Shown: positions 1 to 4,958 of the stretch, one piece after another
How positions within the stretch are numbered: position 1 is the stretch's first letter
Layout of the letters: each line of letters opens with the position of its first letter
The notes under the pieces: generated by a model
What the model was told of the DNA's origin: nothing
The model's database searches: none
What the model saw: only the letters and a program-made list of their open reading frames with translations
Assembly: GCA_031376305.1 (NCBI GenBank)
Contig: JANMDM010000174.1
Coordinates: 1 to 5,379, forward strand
From: TMP-24 sp031376305
GTDB taxonomy: Bacteria > Pseudomonadota > Alphaproteobacteria > Rhodobacterales > Rhodobacteraceae
Direction of reading: 5' to 3'
DNA: 5,379 nucleotides
Made by a program: the position numbers and the translations under genes

Positions 1-95
1 ACCGCCTGCATCCGCGTCAGATGCCCCTCGCCTTTTGTCACTTCGACGAAATAGTCGAATACCGCCCGAGTCGCGACGCCATGAAAGTCGCCTGA
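1..95 (-). other. ambiguous edge-truncated coding fragment
   Basis: The left edge cuts a stretch with coding-like composition, but its strand is uncertain. On the minus strand a frame is open from about 122 to the edge. It contains VFDYFVEV followed by KGEGHLTRMQA, which loosely recalls the G-x-G-x-x-T-R-x-N-A end of BrnA/DUF4415 antitoxins. That frame has no ATG upstream of the motif, only a TTG near 119-117, so it would be a remnant or use a rare start. A minus-strand ATG at 83-81 behind an AGGAG is out of that frame and gives only 14 codons. On the plus strand, the frame starting at base 3 is also open and ends at a TGA at 93-95, so it could be the 3' end of an upstream gene. The two readings share codon boundaries, so composition does not separate them. 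Confidence 0.25.
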
Positions 96-157
96 AACTC
101 CTTTCCAAACCCTTAACAAAAATCACGAACCTACATAAAAACAACATCTTACAAACT

Positions 158-172
158 TTTTCATCGTGAAAA
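158..172. repeat. short inverted repeat TTTTCA-N3-TGAAAA
   Basis: Perfect 6-bp arms (158-163 and 167-172) flank the spacer TCG inside the AT-rich block. The symmetry stops at the next base pair. It could be an operator half-way between the edge fragment and the ABC operon. Because AT-rich DNA makes such repeats easily, chance is a serious alternative. Confidence 0.25.
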
Positions 173-279
173 CCACCCCCTACTAACGACCCTCTCAATA
201 CTCCCCCCAGACCCGCGCGCCAACCGCTTCCGCTTCGGGTGCAGCCCGGTCGCCTGTTTCGTTTCCACGTCGCCCCGGA

Positions 280-309
280 TTGAAAACCCCGACCTTACAA
301 AGATGTAAA
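280..309 (+). promoter_or_regulatory. candidate sigma-70-like promoter of the ABC operon
   Basis: TTGAAA at 280-285 matches the -35 consensus TTGACA at 5 of 6 positions. TGTAAA at 304-309 matches the -10 consensus TATAAT at 4 of 6, with an 18-bp spacer. Transcription would begin near 316, leaving a leader of about 70 nt before the ATG at 387. A weaker alternative -10 (CATAAG, 342-347) has no good -35. The site was found by eye only and the assignment is inference. Confidence 0.35.
295..308. promoter_or_regulatory. palindrome TTACA-AAGA-TGTAA, possible operator
   Basis: Two perfect 5-bp arms are separated by 4 bp, a 14-bp dyad. The next bases out (294/309) do not pair and the ones after (293/310) do. 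The 5-4-5 layout is the same as that of CRP/FNR-family boxes such as TTGAT-N4-ATCAA, but the half-site differs from the classical FNR/FixK one. The dyad overlaps the spacer and -10 of the candidate promoter, a position that would suit repression. Which protein binds, if any, cannot be told from the sequence. Confidence 0.35.
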
Positions 310-372
310 GCCCGCGACAGGCACCTGCAGACCTGCGCCGTCATAAGCGGCTGGAGATGACATTCCCGCCCG

Positions 373-378
373 AAAGGA
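373..378 (+). promoter_or_regulatory. ribosome binding site deciding the ATPase start
   Basis: AAAGGA lies 8 nt before the ATG at 387. An in-frame ATG at 357 would add ten residues, but the GGAG in front of it (353-356) directly abuts the start codon, too close to work. The start at 387 is therefore preferred. Confidence 0.7.
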
Positions 379-386
379 CCACGCCG

Positions 387-1136
387 ATGACCACCCCCAT
401 GCTGTCTCTGAAAAATCTTACGCAGCGATTTGATGGGGTCGTCGCTGTTGATAATCTATCGATGGATATCGCGCGGGGCGAAGTGTTTGGCTTTCTCGGC
501 CATAACGGGGCGGGCAAGACGACGACGATCCAGATGCTGATTACCCTTGCCCTGCCAGCCTCAGGGACTGCACAGGTGGCGGGCCATGACATTCGGTCTG
601 ACCCGCTGTCTGTCCGTCGGAGTATCGGCTATGTGCCCGAAAACGTGCGCCTCTACGATACGCTGACCGCACATGAAAACCTGATGTTCTTCGCCCGCCT
701 CTCGGGTGTTGCCGATCCGGCCGCGCGTGTGGCTGAAACACTCGACCTTCTGGATTGTGCGGATCTGGCGGGGCGCCGGGTGGGTGATTTTTCCAAAGGC
801 ATGCGCCAAAGGATCGGTCTGGCGCAGGCGATCTTGCACAAGCCTGCCGTGCTGTTTCTCGATGAACCGACATCGGGCCTTGATCCGATGGGCGTCAAGA
901 TGCTGCGCGACCTGATCCTTCGTCTGAACCGCGAGTTCGGCATGACCATCTTCATGAATACCCACCTGATCTCCGAAATTGCCAAAACCTGCACCAGCAT
1001 CGGTGTGCTGAGCCACGGCAAGCTGGTCTATCACGACAGGATGGAGGCGGTGACCGCCCGTTTCGGCGACGACACCGCCCTCGAAGAGCTTTATCTGTCC
1101 CTGACCCCGGTCGGCCGCCTGACCGAGGTGGCGTGA
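387..1136 (+). CDS. ABC transporter ATP-binding protein, NosF/CcmA-type
   Basis: A 249-residue cytoplasmic ATPase that would power the two permeases encoded just downstream. All nucleotide-binding motifs are present: Walker A GHNGAGKT (38-45), signature FSKGMRQR (135-142), Walker B VLFLDEP (155-161, catalytic Glu160), D-loop SGLD (163-166) and H-loop His193 in NTHLISE. The Q-loop reads GYVPENVRLYD, with Glu85 where most ABC proteins have Gln. I recall this GYxPE form from the NosF/DrrA-like exporter ATPases that work with ABC-2 permeases. The length is normal for a stand-alone ATPase of this class and no membrane domain is fused. The start at 387 is set by the AAAGGA at 373-378. The stop codon overlaps the next start by one base (TGATG), which implies translational coupling. 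The substrate cannot be told from the ATPase. The family call is firm; the NosF-like subtype is inference. Confidence 0.93.
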   Translation: MTTPMLSLKNLTQRFDGVVAVDNLSMDIARGEVFGFLGHNGAGKTTTIQMLITLALPASGTAQVAGHDIRSDPLSVRRSIGYVPENVRLYDTLTAHENLMFFARLSGVADPAARVAETLDLLDCADLAGRRVGDFSKGMRQRIGLAQAILHKPAVLFLDEPTSGLDPMGVKMLRDLILRLNREFGMTIFMNTHLISEIAKTCTSIGVLSHGKLVYHDRMEAVTARFGDDTALEELYLSLTPVGRLTEVA

Positions 1137-2080
1137 TGGCAGCTGCAACCTCTCCATCCCGGCTGATCGCCGGACAGTCTGTGCGTTTTGTCCTTCGTGA
1201 AAAGACCGTCGCGCTTCTGGCCGCGATGTTCGTGGTCCTGGTGATGATCTCGGCCTGGCTGGGATGGTCAGCCACCACGACCGTCAACCGTATCTATATC
1301 GATTCGGCAGCCTTCCTTGCCGCCAATGGCAAGCCTGTGCCGTCGAATCCGGTGCTGGACATTTCGCCTTTGTCGCTGATGCGAAACATGTCGGTTTATG
1401 TGGCGCTGATCGGGGCGCTGTCCGCAATTGTCATCGGCAACCGGCTGGTGGCGCTTGACCGCAGGGCGGGTATCCTGCCGCTGATCGGTAGCCGGCCAAT
1501 GACGCGCGGCAGCTATGCGCGCGGCAAGATCGGCGCCCTTGTTTGGCTGATCCTGTTTCTGACGTCAGTGACCGCTCTGGTCAGCGTCACCACCTTCTTG
1601 GTTCTGCCTGCAATTACCGTGACGGCGGGGCAATGGCTGCAACTGGCAAGCTTTCTTGGTGTGTCCGCCCTCTACATGCTGCTGTTCGGGCTGATCGGCC
1701 TGGCTGCAGGGGCGTCATCGCGATCGGAAACCGTGGGCTTGCTCATCCCGGTGACGATCTGGCTGACCCTGACCTTCATCTTTCCGCAGCTCATCTCGAA
1801 CCTGCATCCGACCGCATCAATCAACCCGGTATCAGCCCTGGCGGCCCGACCCGACTCGACCTTCTTCTGGTTGACCGGGCAATTCCTCGGGCCGTTCTCG
1901 CTTGCCGACAGCTACAAATTTGCCGCCGCCCGCCTGCTTGACTTCCTGCCAGAAGGTATCGGGTCGCAGGCCATCATCCCGCCGGTTGCCGACCTGGCAC
2001 TGGCCGCACTTATGCTCGGGGCTATCGCCTGGGGCGCCCTGATCCGCATGCCCATGGCGCAAGGAGATTACGATGTCTGA
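1136..2080 (+). CDS. ABC-2 type permease, first subunit
   Basis: A 314-residue inner-membrane protein. Hydrophobic segments lie near residues 25-45, 85-105, 131-157, 168-191, 198-220 and 280-303, giving six helices with both ends in the cytoplasm. That leaves two periplasmic loops, about 46-84 and 221-279. Between helices 2 and 3 is LDRRAGILPLIGSRP (107-121) followed by GK at 130-131. This cytoplasmic motif of ABC-2/NosY-like permeases recurs in the next gene's product, so the two subunits look paralogous and probably pair. ATG at 1136 is chosen because GAGG (1125-1128) sits 7 nt upstream. A GTG at 1133 is possible but only 4 nt from that site. The gene overlaps the ATPase by 1 bp and the following permease by 8 bp. 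The transported substrate is unknown. Being an ABC-2 permease is well supported; exporter rather than importer is inferred from the family and the lack of a classical binding-protein gene. Confidence 0.85.
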   Translation: MAAATSPSRLIAGQSVRFVLREKTVALLAAMFVVLVMISAWLGWSATTTVNRIYIDSAAFLAANGKPVPSNPVLDISPLSLMRNMSVYVALIGALSAIVIGNRLVALDRRAGILPLIGSRPMTRGSYARGKIGALVWLILFLTSVTALVSVTTFLVLPAITVTAGQWLQLASFLGVSALYMLLFGLIGLAAGASSRSETVGLLIPVTIWLTLTFIFPQLISNLHPTASINPVSALAARPDSTFFWLTGQFLGPFSLADSYKFAAARLLDFLPEGIGSQAIIPPVADLALAALMLGAIAWGALIRMPMAQGDYDV

Positions 2081-3062
2081 GGTTCTTCGACTGATCCCCG
2101 TCCGCACGATTGCCGACAAAGACATCCGTGACGCGCTGCGCGACCGGTTCATCCTGATCGTGACCTTCTTTCTGGGTCTGGCCGCCCTAACGGCGCTGGT
2201 GACAGGTGCCATCGCTCTGCGGACAGACGTCGCCACCTACGAAGCGGCCAAGGCGGCATTGCTTGCCTTGAAAAAAAGCCTCGCCGCAATCAAGCCGCCC
2301 GAATTCTACCCGCTTCGCCTGTTGCGCGGCGCCATCGAGCAGACCGAAATCATCGGTGCCGCCATTGCCATACTGGTTGGTTACCGCTCGGCCGCAAGCG
2401 AACGGGGTCGCCAAACACTTGTCCTGATCATGTCGCGGCCGCTGAAGGCATGGCAGTTCAACATGGGCAAGGCGCTGGCGGGGCTGGGTCTGCTTGCCAG
2501 CGGATTGGGACTGGTGCTGAGCGTTCTTGCCCTTGCGCTGCACTTCGTGTCCGGCATCGGCCTGAGCGGTGACGACCTGATCCGCATTGCCGTCGTCTGG
2601 GCGGCGGCAACAACCTATACCGGGTGCTTCTTTCTGCTCAGCTTCATCCTGACCTTGCATATGAAGCATCCGACCCATGCGCTTCTTGCAGCTTTCGCAG
2701 TGTGGCTGACGCTTGTGCTGATCGCCCCGCAGATTGGCGACACCATGGATCCCGACAATCAGGTGGCGGGCGGGGTGTTCAAACAGCTCGACATCGCCAA
2801 GCCCGATCAAATCGAGATCCTGAAAAGCTTTGCGACCTACGAGACGATCCGCAACGGCATCGAAGTGGCCTCGGTCACCAAGCATTTCGAGCGGTTCAGC
2901 TTTGCCGTTCTTGGCATCAAAGACACCTATGCGGGCCTGCCGCTTGGCCCGATCCTGATCGAGAAAGCGGGCGACCTGATCTGGATACTTCTCACTGCCC
3001 TCGGGCTGGGCACGCTGCTGCTTGCCCTTCCCCTTAACCCGAACCGGCTTGCAAAAGCCTGA
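2073..3062 (+). CDS. ABC-2 type permease, second subunit
   Basis: A 329-residue inner-membrane protein and likely partner of the preceding permease. Hydrophobic segments lie near 26-48, 90-107, 133-158, 168-196, 202-222 and 302-320, again six helices. The periplasmic loops are about 49-89 (helical, Ala/Leu/Lys-rich) and a large one at about 223-300. The motif SERGRQTLVLIMSRP (109-123) plus GK at 132-133 lines up with the corresponding stretch of the first permease. It resembles NosY and related ABC-2 proteins in which the cytoplasmic segment after helix 2 contacts the ATPase. The start at 2073 has AAGGAG (2061-2066) 6 nt upstream and overlaps the previous gene's end by 8 bp, which points to coupled translation and a fixed subunit ratio. 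Lower sequence identity to its neighbour by eye suggests an old duplication. No substrate can be assigned. Confidence 0.85.
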   Translation: MSEVLRLIPVRTIADKDIRDALRDRFILIVTFFLGLAALTALVTGAIALRTDVATYEAAKAALLALKKSLAAIKPPEFYPLRLLRGAIEQTEIIGAAIAILVGYRSAASERGRQTLVLIMSRPLKAWQFNMGKALAGLGLLASGLGLVLSVLALALHFVSGIGLSGDDLIRIAVVWAAATTYTGCFFLLSFILTLHMKHPTHALLAAFAVWLTLVLIAPQIGDTMDPDNQVAGGVFKQLDIAKPDQIEILKSFATYETIRNGIEVASVTKHFERFSFAVLGIKDTYAGLPLGPILIEKAGDLIWILLTALGLGTLLLALPLNPNRLAKA

Positions 3063-3082
3063 TATGACAAGGAAACACTGAC

Positions 3083-3718
3083 ATGACACTGACAAGCTTC
3101 CTGACGACAGCAGTGACGGCGACGCTCGTTAGCCTGGTGCTGGCCGCTCCCGGCTTCTCTCAAACTGCATCGACCGATACTGACGGTGACGGCGTGCCCG
3201 ATACTGCGGAAGTGTTGCTGGGCACCGATCCTAAGGTCGCCGACACGGATGGCGATGCGCAAAATGACCTCGCCGATGCCGACCCGACCTTCATGCCAAG
3301 CCAGATTGATGCAGGCGGCACAGCAGCCCCCTTTGCCATCAAAGAGGCGTTGGTCGAAAACAACTACGACTACGCCACCAAGAAGGCCGCGAACGATCAT
3401 CTCGAACTGCTGATCACCAATACCGGCGCCACGCCGCTGACCGGCCTTTCGATCTACTATAGCATCAAGGACGCCGACAGCGGCAAGACCGAGGGCACAT
3501 TCCGCAAGCTTGACGGGGTCGAGGTTCCCGCTGGCGGCGAGGCACGCATCCATTTCGATGAAGGCACCGAACCGGGACATTTCCGCGCCAACCCGAACTC
3601 GATCTACACGACCAGTCCGGCCGCCAAGACGTTTTCGGTGACCGTGAAAGCAGAGGGCTTCGCCCCCGTTACCACGGAAATTGCCAAAGACAAGGGCGGC
3701 GCCGAAGCGAACGACTGA
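3083..3718 (+). CDS. exported protein with thrombospondin type 3-like repeats
   Basis: A 211-residue protein with an N-terminal hydrophobic stretch (about 5-22) ending in APGFSQ, consistent with a Sec signal peptide cleaved near residue 26. The n-region contains no Lys or Arg, which is unusual, and there is no lipobox cysteine. Next come two Asp-rich loops, DTDGDGVPDTAEVLLGTDP (32-50) and DTDGDAQNDLADADP (54-68), matching the DxDxDG calcium-binding pattern of thrombospondin type 3 repeats. Residues about 80-200 are rich in alternating hydrophobic residues and look like a beta-sandwich domain, for example HLELLITNTG and FSVTVKAEGF, which I cannot name. The protein is acidic and ends in a polar tail. 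AAGGAAA (3069-3075) precedes the ATG by 7 nt, and an in-frame stop at 3065-3067 rules out a longer protein. The gene begins 20 bp after the second permease, so it is probably the last gene of the operon and acts outside the cytoplasm with the transporter, or is its cargo. Repeats and export are seen; the partnership is inferred. Confidence 0.8.
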   Translation: MTLTSFLTTAVTATLVSLVLAAPGFSQTASTDTDGDGVPDTAEVLLGTDPKVADTDGDAQNDLADADPTFMPSQIDAGGTAAPFAIKEALVENNYDYATKKAANDHLELLITNTGATPLTGLSIYYSIKDADSGKTEGTFRKLDGVEVPAGGEARIHFDEGTEPGHFRANPNSIYTTSPAAKTFSVTVKAEGFAPVTTEIAKDKGGAEAND

Positions 3719-3770
3719 CAGACTTCAGCACGGATCGAGGGTCTGGATCATTTACGGTGGCCCGACAGTC

Positions 3771-4085
3771 TTACTTCGGATTCGTGACGTTTTCTTTGAG
3801 GGCGAGGTCGAAGGCGGCTTTCCTGGCGCCATCCACCTCAGTCTGATTTTGCGCCCGCCAATCATCATAGGGCATGCCGTAGTAAAGTTCGCGCGCCTCG
3901 TCCTTGCTCATCGGCAGCCCGCGTTCGTTCGCGGCTTCCTGATACCAACGGGAAAGGCAGTTGCGGCAAAAACCGGCGAGGGTCATCAGGTCGATATTCT
4001 GTACATCGGGGCGCACCGCCATCAGGTGATGGCGCAGGGTGCGGAAGGCAGCGGCTTCAATCTCAAGGCGGGTCTGATCGTCCAT
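3771..4085 (-). CDS. DUF1244 family protein
   Basis: A 104-residue soluble protein with the recognisable DUF1244 (SMc04008-like) pattern. It has an N-terminal helix EAAAFRTLRHHL (10-21), then the core VQNIDLMTLAGFCRNCLSRW (28-47) containing a CxxC pair at Cys40 and Cys43, then MSKDEARELYYGMPYDDW (59-76). Length fits the family. The conserved histidines (19, 20) and cysteines could bind a metal, but this is inference and I know of no established molecular function. The start has AAAGGA on the minus strand (4098-4093) 7 nt upstream. That site touches the stop codon of the amidohydrolase gene, with a 12-bp gap, so the two are likely co-transcribed and translationally linked. It converges with the calcium-binding protein gene, 52 bp away. 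Confidence 0.88.
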   Translation of the reverse strand: MDDQTRLEIEAAAFRTLRHHLMAVRPDVQNIDLMTLAGFCRNCLSRWYQEAANERGLPMSKDEARELYYGMPYDDWRAQNQTEVDGARKAAFDLALKENVTNPK

Positions 4086-4097
4086 CGGGATATCCTT

Positions 4098-4832
4098 TTA
4101 CAGGCCAGACGCGGCCAGCACAGCTTCAAGAATGGGGGCAAGACGGGCGGCCCACAAGGTCTGGCCTGCGGTATCGGCGATAAGATCGTTGCGCAGTTCG
4201 ATCAGCACGTTCGGGCGGCCCGGTTGCAGCGCGTGGCGGTCGATAGCGTCGCCGTCAAGGTGACCGGCGTAAGGCTCATTGTCGCCGGTGCAATAGCCCT
4301 CGGCGACCAGACGGGCGACCAGCGGATGGGCTAGGCGTTCATCGAGATGGGAATACAGAACGCCGACTTCCCAGGGGCGTGGCACGCGGCCGCGCAGGCA
4401 TGGCGTGAAAGAATGGATGGCGCAAATGACCGTGTCGGGGCGGCGGGCGGCGATTTTGGCATAGGCGGTGTGATAGGGGCGGTAGAGGCTGGCGAGGCGG
4501 CGCTCAGTCTCTTTGGGGCCGACAGCGCGGTTGGCGGGGATGATGGTTCCATCATAGAGTTTCATCACCAGCGTCGGGTCATCTTCGCCCCGGTTGGGGT
4601 CGATGACCAGGCGCGAGAAGTTCGACAGGATTGCCGGGGCATCAAGGCTTTCGGCCAAAGCGCGGGTCAGTCCGGCGGCGCCGACATCATAGGCGATATG
4701 GCGGGTCATATCTTCAGGCGCGATGCCAAGGTCGCCGATTTCCGGCGGCAGGGTGTTGGCGGCATGATCGCAGGTGACCAGCCAGCGGGACGGGCGATTG
4801 GTCCCGGTGATCTCGTAGGGGTGAAATGTCAT
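4098..4832 (-). CDS. N-formylglutamate amidohydrolase family protein
   Basis: A 244-residue soluble enzyme of the N-formylglutamate amidohydrolase (HutG-like) family, whose known reaction hydrolyses N-formyl-L-glutamate to glutamate and formate at the end of one histidine degradation route. Recognisable stretches are VTCDHAANTLP (19-29, His23), HIAYDVGA (45-52), SRLVIDPNR (73-81), AIHSFTP (138-144, His140), TGDNEPY (182-188) and IELRNDL (211-217, Glu212). The histidines and Glu are candidate zinc ligands or catalytic residues by family analogy. No other hut genes are in view and it sits with DUF1244 and pyruvate kinase, so a general or different amidohydrolase role is as likely as histidine catabolism, and I assign no symbol. 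The ribosome binding site is weak: only an A-rich AAGAAAAGA precedes the ATG at 4832-4830, without a GGAG core. It is the first gene of the minus-strand pair. Confidence 0.9.
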   Translation of the reverse strand: MTFHPYEITGTNRPSRWLVTCDHAANTLPPEIGDLGIAPEDMTRHIAYDVGAAGLTRALAESLDAPAILSNFSRLVIDPNRGEDDPTLVMKLYDGTIIPANRAVGPKETERRLASLYRPYHTAYAKIAARRPDTVICAIHSFTPCLRGRVPRPWEVGVLYSHLDERLAHPLVARLVAEGYCTGDNEPYAGHLDGDAIDRHALQPGRPNVLIELRNDLIADTAGQTLWAARLAPILEAVLAASGL

Positions 4833-4958
4833 GGTCTTTTCTTGTTCTGAGCAAGGTTTCCCTTACGCGAGTACAGAGCAAAGCGCCAGTTGCCCAAGGC
4901 CGGGAATTCGGCCATAGAGAGGCGGATCGAAGATGTTAACGCAAACAGGGGCTGGCCA
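4833..4958. promoter_or_regulatory. divergent intergenic region, amidohydrolase/pyruvate kinase
   Basis: These 126 bp separate two outward-facing genes, so promoters for both must lie here unless they overlap coding sequence. The best plus-strand candidate is TTGCCC (4890-4895), 17 bp, CATAGA (4913-4918), which is weak (4/6 and 3/6 matches). Between these elements lies a perfect 5-bp stem GGCCG/CGGCC (4898-4902 and 4909-4913) with loop GGAATT. I see no clear minus-strand promoter. No strong operator can be named. Confidence 0.35.

Larger units (their letters stand above)
96..386. other. intergenic region upstream of the ABC operon
   Basis: I see no convincing gene in this stretch of about 290 bases. 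The left part (96-175) is clearly AT-rich against a GC-rich background, and the right part is pyrimidine- and GC-rich. It holds the inverted repeat at 158-172, the candidate promoter at 280-309 and the palindrome at 295-308, listed separately. The octamer CTTACAAA occurs twice, at 148-155 and 294-301. A short GC dyad, CGGG/CCCG, lies at 236-248. No stem followed by a T-run that would make a convincing terminator is visible. Confidence 0.6.

Noticed and set aside
561..1157. 198-codon minus-strand open frame
   Set aside because: Antisense to the ATPase gene, which has every ABC motif in order.
387..3062. A nos-type copper-site assembly locus
   Set aside because: The ATPase and permeases resemble NosF/NosY, but no NosD, NosL or nitrous oxide reductase gene is present, and two different permeases occur instead of one.
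3064..3081. Five-codon minigene (MTRKH) before the exported protein gene
   Set aside because: It contains the downstream ribosome binding site but has no site of its own; most likely a chance ATG.
2187..3095. 302-codon minus-strand open frame
   Set aside because: Antisense to the second permease, whose helices, motif and ribosome binding site are convincing; the translation is Gln/Gly/His/Arg-rich without a domain.
2927..3580. 217-codon minus-strand open frame across the permease/exported protein boundary
   Set aside because: It crosses two real plus-strand genes and their ribosome binding site; no domain is visible.
3681..4334. 217-codon plus-strand open frame
   Set aside because: It runs antisense through the DUF1244 gene and the end of the amidohydrolase gene, both with clear family motifs, and its translation shows no recognisable domain.
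4347..4850. 167-codon plus-strand open frame
   Set aside because: Antisense to the amidohydrolase gene; a Gly/Ala/Asp-rich translation typical of a high-GC shadow frame.
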